Shown here: in pieces, positions 40,950 to 52,690 of the stretch
How positions within the stretch are numbered: position 1 is the stretch's first letter
Layout: each line of letters opens with the position of its first letter
DNA from: Gnetum montanum
Lineage: Eukaryota > Streptophyta > Gnetopsida > Gnetales > Gnetaceae
Direction of reading: 5' to 3'
Length of the DNA: 64,000 nucleotides
Assembly: GCA_015680685.1 (NCBI GenBank)
Contig: MNCI01028403.1
Coordinates: 334,669-398,668 of the forward strand
The notes under the pieces: model-generated
Told to the model about the DNA's origin: nothing
What the model saw: only the letters and a program-made list of their open reading frames with translations
Databases searched by the model: none
Program-made: the position numbers and the translations under genes

Positions 40950-43166
40950 ATGTCTCACTCATGTGGAAATGATTACGAACTATATAGCACACCTATTCAT
41001 TAGAGAAATAATGAAATATATAATGAAGAATATTGAAATGATCCACCGTATAAAGGTATTTTTCATGACCATGGCCACCCCAATGACACTCAAAGACTAC
41101 ATTCACCTAAGGTACATAATCTTAAAGAAGATGACATCAATCCTAAACTAGGGGAGGCCTCAAGGCCTAACACCTCCTCATTACTTAGAAATGATAAAAC
41201 AAGGGACCTTGAGGAACATAATAGAAGCCATGGGTATCCTACCAGTTCCTCCTTTTCATCTTCCCCCTCAACTGCAACATTTAGTTCCTGACAAAGATGA
41301 ACGTAGGTAGAGATAGAGCTCCACAAAAGGTTTGGAATAAAAGTAGAAATCAAACCTATAAATACACTCAAGGTCATCAACATGAACACAAGCCCATCAT
41401 CACCATTAGTCAAATAGAGATTTTAATCATAACTTTTCTGACGATGATAAATCCCTGTTAGTCCCTAAAATCCTAATGCACATCATAAAGGCCGTTAAGA
41501 TATCTCATATGCATCGCAAGAAGAGTCGACTACCTAACCTCAACCTGAATAATATTCCAAAATTTGCAAGAGGATATGATTTAGATCTACAACATCATTT
41601 ACAAGCCTTGCATGATGCTTGTGTGGTCAACAATGTGGACAATAAATGACAAAAGCTTAAGCTCTTTCCTAGGACACTAACCAATAAAGCCAAAGTGTGG
41701 TATAAATCATTGGAAGAAAATTCAATCAGATGATGGTCAACCATGTTATAACTTTTCAATAAAAGATACCAAACCTATGTGCAAGTCCCCACCTTGAGGA
41801 AACAAATCCAAAGAAGAAAAAAAGAATAATAAGAACCCTTGTACATGACCTTAGATATATATTATTCCTTAATAAATAAATGTCCAAGTAATAGGCTCTC
41901 TAAGAAAGAGAAAATACTCCACATTATAGATGGGCTTAGTAATGGAACAAGGGTGAACCTTGTAAAGTATGCTTGAGGACAACTATATAAGCTCCAAGCC
42001 CACCAAGTCAAAGAACTAATAAAGTTTCTAGCAAAAGAAGAGAGAGAATTATCTAAATGGGTGAATGCCAAAGAATTTAAGTGAGACCCAATTCTAGAAA
42101 TAAGAAAGGTCCAAAACTAGAAGGAAGAGAAAGCAACCAATTCTGAAATGGTGACATAGTCCCAACCTTTACCAATATAGAAATCGATAGATGAAATTGA
42201 GGCAAACAATAACAAGCTGACCATATGGGCAAATGAATAAAGTGTGAATTTAGAAGACACTGTCAGGGAGAGGGTCATCCAAAATAAACTTGGCAATCGA
42301 AATAACTAGAGGGCACAAAAATTAGAAATAGTTAAGAACACTATTTGGCAACTAGGGAGAATGGCTAAGGGTAACAAGGCCAAAGGCTCAACTACAGATA
42401 ATGAGGATGAATGTGATGTCTATTTATATGACCATCCAAAGGGCCGTTGCCTAGTCTTGTTACATCTATATGAGCATTGGGCAAGGAAGCTACATGCAAA
42501 ATTCATACAAAGGTATTAATTTAGGGACATCCCTATTCCACAAGGTAATTATGGACAACCCTATAACCCATTGTACTATACTGAGGGGAGCTATTACCAA
42601 CCTCAAAAATTTGCTCCACCATAGTTGAAAAACTCATAGGCATGGGGCAGACCACCATCTAGCTAGCCACATCCTCCCTATCTACCTAAACCAAATGCCT
42701 ACTATGTTCAACATCCTATTTCTCCAACCAATTTTGAATCTTCTACCTCCAATCACCATTATTACTCTCCCAAGTACCATCAACCTGTGTCTTCTCCTGA
42801 GGGATCACTACCTCATACTTCTCATGCTTCTTCTCATCCTTAGTATTTTCATCCTTCACCTCCTTCTCCATCACCATTAGATGTATTGAATGGTTCCTCA
42901 CTACTGTGCCAACTAACAGATGTAACTTTTGCTATTGCTATTAACGAAAGTAGGTTCCCCACGCAACATTGGAGGCATCCGTTCTTTAGACATGGCTGTA
43001 GGAATAGGAATCACACTTCTGAACTTACTCCATCCTCTAAACTAGCCCAAGGTCAACCTGGTGCCACTTCTTCCTTAGCTCCATCAACAGCCCCTATCAC
43101 TATACCTAGGCCTCCACCTCACACTTCAACATCCACATGAGCTAGTAAATGCACCAGTGTGAAGGG
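40950..43166 (+). pseudogene. Element E Gag polyprotein, decayed
   Basis: Starts MSHSCGNDYELYSTPIH, paralogous to element A. The capsid-like part at about 41520-42080: IPKFARGYDLDLQHHLQALH, LFPRTLTNKAKVWYKSLEEN, LFNKRYQTYVQVPTLRKQIQ, CPSNRLSKKEKILHIIDGLS, then KELIKFLAKEERELSKW. The Cys/His block at about 42415-42495: CDVYLYDHPKGRCLVLLHLY followed by EHW. A long Pro/Ser/Tyr/His-rich region (42540-43130) includes HWRHPFFRHGCRNRNH, mirrored in A by SPFFRHDRRKRQHN. The C-terminal part lies in the wrongly oriented segment at 43168-43745. Stops are scattered. A role as RNA-packaging Gag is inferred. Confidence 0.82.
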
Positions 43167-43745
43167 NTTTCTGGTCTCAATGTCTAAATAATCAATCCCT
43201 TATGACTAGGCAACATACAAAAAAACCTCACTTTAATGGGAAACATGATCAACTTATTCACGGTTGAGATTACAACGAAAGATTGAAAACAACAATTAGA
43301 AAAAGTTTTTTAAAAATAGATAAATGACAAAAAATTTTAAAACAAAAAGATAAAATAACACTTAAGAATATTGGAAATTAGAATGGGGGTGACCCCCATG
43401 ACTAAACATTTGGTCGCAGCTAGGATTAATAAGTGGATGAATAGGATCCATGCATGTATGAAACATTAGGAACCCTTCATGCCTCAGCAACTGGGTGTTG
43501 ATTAGTGGTATGGTGGCTGGGTAGTAAAATTGTTGGTCACACACCTGATTATAGAAAGCACAGTGGGGAAGGTTAGATGGTGTGTGTACATTATGAGGGA
43601 AATCCAATGCACTATGGCATCCTTGACTATATGGAAGTATGCATGGATCTGTATGTCCCTTCACACTGGTGCATTTACTAGCTCATGTGGATGTTGAAGT
43701 GTGAGGTGGAGGCCTAGGTATAGTGATAGGGGCTGTTGATGGAGC
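43078..43745. other. Misassembled inverted segment with 89-bp inverted repeat
   Basis: Single Ns at 43167 and 43746 bracket 43168-43745. The 89 bases 43078-43166 are the reverse complement of 43657-43745. When the segment is read in reverse it continues Gag (TDPCILPYSQGCHS, PHCAFYNQVCDQQ, INPSCDQMFSHGGH), exactly as element A does (NPCISSYSPKYHS, PHYAYYNQVCEPQ, INPCHAQPFSYGGY). So the contig piece was placed backwards and its overlap was not merged. Confidence 0.92.
43362..43664 (-). pseudogene. Element E Gag C-terminus, in the misplaced segment
   Basis: A 100-codon open frame on the minus strand, opposite to the rest of the element. It carries the conserved HCAFYNQVC and ends HGGHPHSNFQYS, aligning with the C-terminal end of element A's Gag. 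Its orientation is an assembly artefact rather than biology. Confidence 0.85.
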
Positions 43746-44618
43746 NTACTAAATAAGATTTTGTGGATTCCACTGGAAAGACATGTGCCCATGTATGAAG
43801 GTAGGAAACTTCATAAAGCCATAAAATAAATAAATAAATAATATATAATAATAATAATAGTAAAAGTGTGCCATCATGATGCTCCTCCCTTGCTCCTCCC
43901 TTGAACAAATGCCAAGTGATGTTACTCCTTGCAACTCTGGTAGACTTATGGTTATTTGTTTATGGATGAAGAAATGCGTTGTCATTGCAATGTGGTATGG
44001 ACTTGGTTTGAAACTTGGAAAGCTAGAAACATGATTATTTAACCACTAATTACATACAATATTCCATTGTAACCATCATTAGAAACCTCATGCCCTAATT
44101 TCTGCAACCCCTTCTATAGTCCTACTCAGCTTGTTGTCTAAATGTTCATAACTTGTGGGTGGTGTAATGTGGAGTTATTATCTCAACTCAGTGGTTCTAA
44201 CATGTGTCTTTTATTCATAGATATATGTTGAATTAAAATTCTCTAGTGCCCATGGACATTAGAGGTGTGGTTCCATAAGGGAATCATAGGCTAGAGCCAA
44301 CTTTGGAAAGGACCCACTTGTGTAACTTTTGTAACTTGTCCTATTGCAGATGACCACATTATTTTATACCCTCTGACTACTCACCTAAGCATGCTATACT
44401 TTCTCTTATCATTTAAATCAATCATTCCTTAACAATTACTATACACCCTTCATCCTAGTCCCTTTTCACAAATTTTTATATATGACTTTACCATGACACA
44501 CTTCTAGTGCCTCAAAATTAATTTTCCAAATACCTTAGACCTTCCAATTTAATCTCAAATCCTTAATTAAATATCAAAAATTCATTATTTCCACTCAATC
44601 CCTACATTTAGTGCATGT
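43746..44618 (+). other. Element E spacer, left part
   Basis: Non-coding. Holds an AT-rich (AATA/AAT)n tract at about 43825-43862. The block aaaggacccacttgtgtaac near 44318 and the ttttataccctctgactac phrase near 44373 match element A's spacer. Confidence 0.65.
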
Positions 44619-45049
44619 TGATGGAGACATAATATCGTGTAGGTGATATTGCATCTGGCCTGATATCGGGTACGCAATATTGGGTCTCACCTACTTATAT
44701 ATAGTTACAACCTTGCCTACTTCAACATTCATGTTCTTCATTTGCCACTAGGGAGTTGTTGAAATTTTCCTTTGTGAATTAGAGCTTTACCTCTCCATCT
44801 TCTACGCATAATATCTAGCTCCCTAACATTCCAATTTCCATTCTACTTGATCCTATTTGAACCTGGAGTGTTTGACTTAGTTGTGGAAAGGGGGGGGGGC
44901 TATGGTTGTGCGGTGAGGCCCATACTATAGTAGGAAGTACACATAAGTTTTTTGAAATTTTCTATTGTCTAAAGGATATCATAGGGGTAAGAAATTCAAT
45001 ATTTACTGAAGAAACATTTTATGTTTAAATGCCAAGTTTATTTTCATCA
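44619..45049 (+). mobile_element. LTR-like block in element E spacer (candidate solo LTR)
   Basis: Begins tgatggagacataatatcg and ends ttattttcatca, the TGATG...CATCA edge style of the A family. It is missing from element A's spacer, whose flanking blocks align on both sides. It has GATATC-type palindromic motifs (44632-44682, e.g. gatatcgggtacgcaatatt) and a TATA box, cttatatatag (44694-44704). No clear target duplication was found, so the edges are tentative. Confidence 0.5.
44632..44704 (+). promoter_or_regulatory. Promoter-like module upstream of ORF2
   Basis: Palindromic GATATC motifs followed by a TATA box in the same order as the family LTRs, about 570 bases ahead of the ORF2 ATG and on the same strand. 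Confidence 0.45.
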
Positions 45050-45258
45050 GTCACCTAATCCACCCAACCAATTGTAAGTGCCACGTGTAAAGAAATTGAT
45101 GAAACCCAATGATGTAAGGTAAATAATAACACCTTTTGGAGCCACTTCTCAAAAATATTTCTAACTCTAAAATCACACTATGTACTTATGGACTATGAAC
45201 TAAGGTAATGAGTAAGGTATGAGTTAAAAATTTCTCTACACAACCTTAGTAAAAATTG

Positions 45259-45276
45259 ATCTTTGTGTGATTACAG
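45259..45276 (+). promoter_or_regulatory. Conserved 3' splice-site-like sequence before ORF2
   Basis: tgatctttgtgtgattacag directly precedes the ATG at 45277. Elements A (TTTGTGTGAGTATAG) and F (GTGTGATTGCAG) have the same phrase at the same place. This suggests that ORF2 is read from a spliced RNA. Confidence 0.65.
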
Positions 45277-48023
45277 ATGGCCCCAAAAAGAAGAGATCGA
45301 GTAGGACCTTCGCAAGGAGAAACTAAATGGTTGAGAGGAGACAGATGCTAGGGAATTCATGTAGAACACATAGAGCAAGAAACCCCTATGACAGTGCAAT
45401 CTAACCACGTGGAAGGTGGAGAAGTTAGATCTCTCGAACCAAGGCAACATCTCACATTGTCCCTAGAATTTTTCCAAGCCATTCGGGAGAAGCTTGTCTT
45501 CTCAGCCATGATTGTGGAGCTGAATTTCAGGCCTTTCATCATGTTTGCCCTTGAACTAGTGTAGACTCAACTTAAATCATCTCCATTGTGGCCCATTATT
45601 TCAAAAAGTGGTGACTAGTATTTGGGTGAGACATACTAATTTTGGCATGGCAAGGAAGAATGTACCATTTCCAATGTAGGTGGTGTTCCCATTGATTTCT
45701 TTTCAAGGGCCATTGTAGACGTCTTAAATCTTCCAAATGAAGGATCAAAGGTTGCTCATATATCCACTCGCTCAAACATAGATGCAAGAGAGTTATGGTT
45801 GAAATAGGCTTACGACAAAGAAAATAAAGCTTATGGGGAATTGACCCTTCAAAAGATGATTTACTTTAAGATTGACACGTATCACATTTTCCACACCAAA
45901 GGCTTAAACAAACTCTCTAGTTATGTAGTGCAGGGTAGTGCAATTTTGATGGAAAAATTTACAAATTTGCCCCATTTATATTTGACAGAAATACTAAGAT
46001 GATTCAAAGAAAGAAAGATAGGGAATCTTTCTTTCCCTTTTCCTTGTCTCATGAGGAAGTTATTTAAATGTGCTAGAATTTTGGGCTATACGAATGATAT
46101 TCTTAGAAAACCCCAAAATGCTTTGTATGCTGAACTACTCAAACTACCAGTGCCAAAGAAAGACATTGGTGAGAAATTAGAGTAAGAGGAAGAGCAAATG
46201 GTTGCACCCACTACACCTAAAATGGGAAGGCCTAGCTAACAACAAGAAGCAAGGCCCATCATGCAACCCACAAGCTAGCAAGTCCAACAATCGTCACTAC
46301 TGCAATAGGACTATTGAACATCCGTCAGTCAGCTCAGAACCATTTCTAAGATGGTCAGTTGGGGGATTCATGATGCTAAAAATTTATTTAGTGTCATTGA
46401 TGATGTTGTGTAGCCCACTGTTTTAGTTGACCCTATGAGTGAGCACATTTCATTGATTTTAGGAGGAGAGTCCCAATGGTCTAAGGAAATATTTGGGAAT
46501 ACTACATCCTTCTAAGTCAGATTAGAAACTAGTGAAGGTGCCACAGTTATGGTCATGCAACACCAAGATGTGATAGGTGTAGCAAAGGTGGTTGCCAACC
46601 ACATAAAAGAATATTTTAATGTCCCTATTGTGCCATCAGCATATTTCACGGGACCACATGATGCTCAAGTTTTGGCTGGTTCCTCAATGATTACTGCAGA
46701 ACATGAGGATGTTTTGGATCACTTGCTACAAATAGGATAGGTTATGACTTCCTTGTTTGACATCCCTCAAGATTTCACAGTAGAATAATTAGACCTCATT
46801 TCAACTAAAGGAAAATTGGTCATGGCTAAAGTTAGGGCCGAGCATGTGGAAGTAGAGTTGAAAAGACTACAAGAAAAGCACATCACCCTACAAGCTGAAC
46901 GAAGGGATCCTTCCCAATTTATCATAGTTGATCAATTGGATGTTTTTAGAAATGAGCAACTAAGTAAATTGTTAGAAGATAAAAAAAAGATGGTAAGGGA
47001 GAAAGAACATGCTAATTGGTATACTTCCAGGGCACAAGTTCAAACATATGCACATGATAAGGCTCTCAAGGCCCTACATGAGGAGAATAAATAGGTTGCT
47101 GCTAAAAATATTTGGCTAACAGAAATTGAGAAATAGAAGAATGTTCTCAAAGAAAGTTTTCAACAAATGTGAGAAAAATTAGTATAGGTCAACCAAGTTA
47201 TGAATTTCTTGGCCAGAGAAAATAGAACCCTTTTATGAAGGAGGTCCATGCCATCTATCAAAAGATGGCAATAGAGATTAGTGCATGGAAGAATGAGGCC
47301 AAGAAGCATGAAAAGTTAAAAGAGCACTTCTGTGATCAAGTGGGGATGTACAAAGAAATAATTGAAAAGAATATCCATATTGCTAAGACTCATATTAACT
47401 CTTTCAGTGCTCATCAAATTGGTAGGTGAGCCATATTGGATACATATGCCTTCTTCGACCAAGTGAAATTGAAAAGATGGGACCTACAAATTAAAGATTT
47501 AACAGAGTACATGGAGTTGGAAAATCTATGATATGCCAACTTGGCCATGTTAATATCATGCCACTCGAGAAATGAGCTTGAGAAAAAGATAGGTACCACC
47601 TACGTTAAGTATGAGATATAGTTTTCCAAACATAAGAAAATGTTGCAAAAATTAGAAGTTGGAAACTCTGAATTAGAAGTGTTCAAAGTAAGCTACCATG
47701 ATCAAAGAGATGTAGTAGCAAGTTTGGCTTGACGGCTGATAGATTATTATGAATGACAAAATAAATCTAGAGCCTATGAGGAGGAATGATGACAGTTTGC
47801 TATGTGCTATGTCAAAGCGAACTAGATGTTTCCACAGCTACTGTGTCTATGGGAGGTGTTAACTCTATCAAACATTGGGACATTAGCATGGACTGTGCAT
47901 GATCCTTGGATGGAAGAAGAGAAACTACAGACACTTCTCACATGACAACAATCTAAAAGGCCTACAGTACTAGATAAAGGGAAGGCACCAATGGAGGAGC
48001 CACCACCTCTAAGAACCACATGA
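45277..48023 (+). pseudogene. Element E ORF2: PF20167-like domain plus coiled coil
   Basis: Starts MAPKRRDRVGPSQGE. At 45640-45780 it reads FWHGKEECTISNVGGVPIDF, AIVDVLNLPNEGSK, the entry of the 'putative plant transposon protein' domain (PF20167). The domain continues MIYFKIDTYHIFHTKGLNKL, HLYLTEIL, then LSFPFPCLMRKLFKCARILG and LLKLPVPKKDI (to about 46165). The rest (46500-47700) is Lys/Glu-rich coiled coil, with long open pieces at 46816-47094 (LDVFRNEQLSKLLEDKKKMV, then SRAQVQTYAHDKALKALHEE) and 47235-47429. It ends KGKAPMEEPPPLRTT-stop. About 15 stops in some 915 codons. Function unknown; the position matches the third ORF of Athila-type elements. Confidence 0.8.
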
Positions 48024-48150
48024 GTTCCAACATTTTTTGTTTTGCATCCACATTTTGTGTTTTCCATACTATGGCATGGTTGCTCAATAGTAGTCAATAA
48101 TTCCATACCTTCATAATGTTTTTCAAAGGACACATTTCTCATTATATTAA

Positions 48151-48184
48151 CTCGAGGATGAGTTTTTACTCAATCGTGGGGGTA
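48151..48184 (+). promoter_or_regulatory. Element E CTCGAGGA block and polypurine tract
   Basis: ctcgaggatgag, then cgtgggggta directly before the 3' LTR. Same layout as A and F. Confidence 0.85.
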
Positions 48185-48996
48185 TGATGAATCATAGTTT
48201 GCTAGGCCTTGATATTGAGTATGTGATATCATGGCGTGGATACAATATTGTTTACATGATATTGTGATTCCTATGTTAGCCTATAAATACGGCACTCGGG
48301 CACACAATTGACAAGTTTTTTTTGTAGGGGGGTGCGGGGGAGGAGAGTCAAGTTCTTTTCTTCAATTTGGTTTCTTTCTTTCTTTCAAGTTAGTTATTTC
48401 CAGTGCATGTCCACAGTGTGACGTTTGTAATTGCACGACACCTTTGTTCAAGTGTGACGTACTTGGACATGTGCATGACCAATAATAAAGATTGAGATTA
48501 CTTTCATCATTGTAGCATTCACCAATAATAATTTTTTTTCTTGATTTATTTAACACCTTCTTTTATTAATAGTATAATTTATTATTATTTACTTTTCTTG
48601 TCATTAAGCAGAATGTGTACACCTTAATCACGAGCATTTAAGTGCAAATACTTGGCATTCCTAGTAGTAATCGCACAAAGTCCAAGACATGTACGGATGG
48701 TTAAGGACAGAGACCATCGCCATAGGCTAATTTGGGTTTCACTTCCATTATTACTGTAATCAATTTATCTTTTCTGTTATCACGAGTAACATATAATTAG
48801 GACAACATCATATGCCTCACTCTAGACTAAACCATACGTGACAAAGCTACTACTAGTCCAAGTGTGAAGATAGCGAATTGCGATCAATGTATAACTATCT
48901 AGGTCCCACAACTAGTCCATCTGTGGAGTTCAACTAGATCACGCGTACGCTCTCATATTCATATGGTTGAGCATAGCAGTACCTCGTCGCTCATCA
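48185..48996 (+). repeat. Element E 3' LTR
   Basis: 812 bp, tgatgaatcatagtttgc ... acctcgtcgctcatca. A decayed palindrome array (48209-48273: gatattgagtatgtgatatc, then aatattgtttacatgatatt) precedes the TATA box cctataaatac (48280-48290). Confidence 0.92.
48209..48290 (+). promoter_or_regulatory. Element E 3' LTR promoter: palindrome array and TATA box
   Basis: Same order as in A and F, with CpG steps largely decayed to TG/CA. Confidence 0.72.
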
Positions 48997-51900
48997 ATGA
49001 CCTTTGGTCAAGCTTGGTCAATGCTGGTGGTGTCCCCTATTATAGACTATTAAGCAAGTTTAGATGTGGTTCCCTCTAATAATGTTTCTATAATTGTAGC
49101 TATAGATATTAGAAATATTTAATGTTAAAATAGTTAAGTTTATCGTCATCTGAGTAACATCACTAAGATGGTGGAACAACATACAAGAGCTCACTAATTC
49201 TCTCCCCACTAAGTTAACAATACACATTTTCAAATTTATATCATAAGTATCATTTGCTTTCTTGGATATTTCAATTTTTGCAATAAACTTGTTTACAATG
49301 AAGAGCCTAACAACTACTCTAATGAGCTAAAGTAAATTCCCTTTGTTATGTAAGCAATCCTTCCTACCCTTTAGTTGTTAACTCATTGCAAGTTTTTCTA
49401 ACTTTGAAATGTTTTAAATTGTTAAATTCTAGAAATGCTTTAGCATGGAGACAAAATTATGCATCCAAGGCTTTTTTTAAAAGTCTAGATGTCAGTTCTT
49501 TTTTATTGTTTAAAAGAAAAGATATATGTCGACTCTAAGTAAACTACATAGTTTAAGAGAAGAATTGTTTGGATTTATGTGCAAATAAGTCAACAAAGAC
49601 CTCTAATCAAGCATATTTGGCTTAAGTATTAATCGAGACCTCATAGTTTCCATTTTACAAATGATCATGTGTTTTCTTTTTTTTTTTTCCTTAATTTGTT
49701 TAGCTTATTCTAGCTCATTTGAACTTTTCATGCTTTGCTATATCTACTGTATTATAATAGTAATAATAATAATAATTTAATAATGACCTAATGCAAGTGG
49801 CACCTTTAATCATTATTTTAGTTCATTTATTTAATTTAATAAGTTGGCCAAGGTGGTAAAGGATTTGGTGATGATTTCAGCTCTCTATAAAACATCATGT
49901 TCTTTGCTTTATCTATGATACCATCATAAATAATTTGCATGAGTTAAAGAACCATAGGATTCGTTATTGTCATGGGATTGAAACTTATTAATCACAGCTA
50001 GTGATACCATGGGAGAGTTGATATCAATAACTATAACAAAAACAATGCATATGACAAACAATATAAGTCATGATTATTGACTATGACAAGCAATATAAAT
50101 CATGGTCATTAATTGCATTAAATATTTACCATGCTCTAGCCTAAAAACCATAACATATGAATGTGAGACTCCACATTGTCCCCTCGGTTTATGATGGGTG
50201 AGGTAAAAAAAAAGCTCGGGAAAATTAATTTGGGAAGGGCAGGGGTACTCATAGACTTCATCTTGTTGGTCGGTACAGACCCCTTTTGGCTGCAAGGAAT
50301 CACTATATCCACTATAAACAGATAAGTTTTCCATGGATAGTCCAAGATACAGTGTAAGCCACAGAACACAGAAATGTCGACAGAAGCCCCAAAGTTGCCT
50401 AAATTTTAATCTTCTGGTCTACAAAACTTATGGAGTCGGAAGGAGACAGATTAGGAAGCGACATGTCTAATACTTTCACATAACTCGTAAGTCATAAGGT
50501 GTGGGTTCTGTGCTTGATTCGAGTTTCCACAATCATGCACATGACCTAATCTGAGTCTGAGTCTTCAGTGTCCGTGTTAATCTAACTTGCAAAGAAGACA
50601 AATTAACAGTGTTTCATTGCATTCTTTTATTAAGAAAACAAAATTCTGTACGAATGATCCTGCAAGCTTCACTCCGGCAAGTTGTTTCTCACTTTGGGAG
50701 CAGGTGTTAGAAATTTGAAACCGGCTCCCTGCATAATAAGTTCGACCCAACTTTCCGAAGAAAAGAAGGCAAAAATCCTGAATTGGTATTCATGGCCAAA
50801 AGGGTAATCATAATTTAGAAATTTCTTTTCATAACGATTTATAAAACTGCTTTTAGGAATACTAAGTTTCTGACGGGCTTTTAAATATTACTAGCGGATC
50901 GAAATACAATTTTACAGTTGATAAACGATTGGTTTGGCTGACATACAATATACATCAAACTCGGCCAAGCACAACGCCTCTTCCAGATAGAACTTTTTTA
51001 ATGATAAAAGATGATTCAAATATTATCTGATAGAACTTTCAAAAAGTACTTTCTTCCACAAAAATTATATTTTTGAAGTTGAAGTTACCCTTTTGGCGTC
51101 ACCTGAGTTAACCTTATCTTGAATGGTTTGGCCATAAATTGAATTACAAACTTCGCCGACAAACAAGACCGTCTCTGCACGCATGGAATACTCCAAAGCA
51201 GAATCTGGACCACAAGATGTTTCATGGGGCAGAGCACTCACAGCAGGATGATCCTGACCAGTGATTACAGGTTTATCTGTATAAATAATGTTTTTCAACC
51301 ATCGTTTAGATTTCTTATAATATTTATGGTGGCTGACATGTCGTTAGAGATCAGCAAAGGTTATTTTTGTTGTCATTAGGCACTAAACAACCAATCTTTT
51401 CTGGGCATTACATGATGGATTGTTACCCATCACCATGGCATGCCCATCATGCTTTTTAAAATATGAGCGTGAAGAAAATGTAAAGCCATGTCCAAACATA
51501 ACCATATCTAAATAACGTGGTGGCCCAAACTCTCCTGCCATTAACAAATTGTTTTTAGTGTTGCATTTCAAGCTATTTGTGGTTCTGGTCTTCTCACCTT
51601 GTAAGTGTTTTCATTAATGATTTTTGTTTTCCTTCATTCCGTATTTTCTTGCAGATTTGAGCATTGCTTGTTTTGTTTTTTTAGCTTGGTTAAGTTTTAT
51701 GCTAGCTCTTATAGTTCACATTACGGTATCAAGTCAATGGATGGCATAATATAGAGTATTTTTAAGGGTGTTCCATGTGATGCCTAAAATAGTTATACAA
51801 CAACCATTGGAAAATGTTTTTTAAAAGTGTGATAGTGTCATAGAAATTTCATTTTTCTAATTTATGTTCATGATAATATTTGGGTTAGTAAGACCCAAAA

Positions 51901-52690
51901 CATTCCAAACTAAAAGAAGTTACAAACATTATAGTTATTTTTGTCTATGCAACTCCAATAACAATGATATTACAAAAGATCACTTAATGGCTTGTGATAC
52001 CATTACAAAAGATCACTTAATGGCTTGTGATACCATTAAACGATGTAAAATGTAAGATATGATGTTATTGTCATTAAAATTTCATAGGGCAAGCAACTCT
52101 TTGATTTTTACCCCCATTGAACAATAACATTAGGTTTTTGTATGAAGTTGTCTTCAAGTTAATTACTCTATTATTCTTAATTTATACATCATAAAATATA
52201 GTTTCTTAGTGACTCCTTTCTTTTGTGATGATTTTGTGAGAAGTTTTATTTCCCATGATTAATTTGAGAAGGTCCATTTTCTTACTTTTAGTATATCATG
52301 TTTAATTTATTATCATGTGTTAGTAAATATTACCCATGCTAAGATCATTCTCATTTATATTATTTCTATTGCAGGATGTATAGAGAAGGCTATTATCCTA
52401 TTTAAATTTGCTTTCTAATTGGGTGATATTGTTCAAGTTTTGTATAATCATGGATCTAATAAAAATCATGGGGATTAGGAAAAGGGATCTTCTGTATAAG
52501 GACCTGCTGTTCTTTATATGAAATCATCTAAAATCGATTTTATAGATTTCTTCATTGAAGTATTATAGTTGATTTTATAGTAAATTTTTATTTATTTCCA
52601 TGAATTGCAACTATTGGCATTATTTGTGAATGTACTCTTCAAATAATTTTAGAGTAGCCAAAAATGTCAATTTTGTTAAAAAAGTAAAGA
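48997..52690. other. No recognisable gene
   Basis: AT-rich at both ends. The centre (50140-51600) is less AT-rich and contains short minus-strand open frames (50074-50334, 51065-51298, 51383-51571). The 77-codon one at 51065-51298 has a balanced composition like real protein and could be an exon remnant, but I do not recognise it. A 33-bp tandem duplication is listed separately. Confidence 0.4.
51969..52034. repeat. Tandem duplication, 33-bp unit, two exact copies
   Basis: attacaaaagatcacttaat, continued by ggcttgtgatacc, occurs twice head to tail. Confidence 0.95.

Larger units (their letters stand above)
40348..48996 (+). mobile_element. Element E: A-family LTR element, plus strand
   Basis: 5' LTR (partial, 40348-40824), tRNA-Asp type primer site, Gag, spacer, long ORF2, polypurine tract and 3' LTR (48185-48996). 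Gag and ORF2 match element A in order and motifs, but the interior is longer (7.4 kb): ORF2 is fuller and the spacer has an extra LTR-like block (44619-45049). No protease, RT or integrase is seen in 7.4 kb. A segment (43168-43745) is inverted by assembly error. Confidence 0.88.

Noticed and set aside
43078-43745. True inverted duplication or hairpin element in element E
   Set aside because: Single Ns at both joints, exact 89-bp arms and the orientation of the homologous text in element A point to a misplaced contig.
51065-51298. 77-codon minus-strand frame as a real gene
   Set aside because: Its composition is protein-like, but there is no recognisable domain, no neighbouring exon that could be joined with confidence and no promoter; kept only as a remark on the region.
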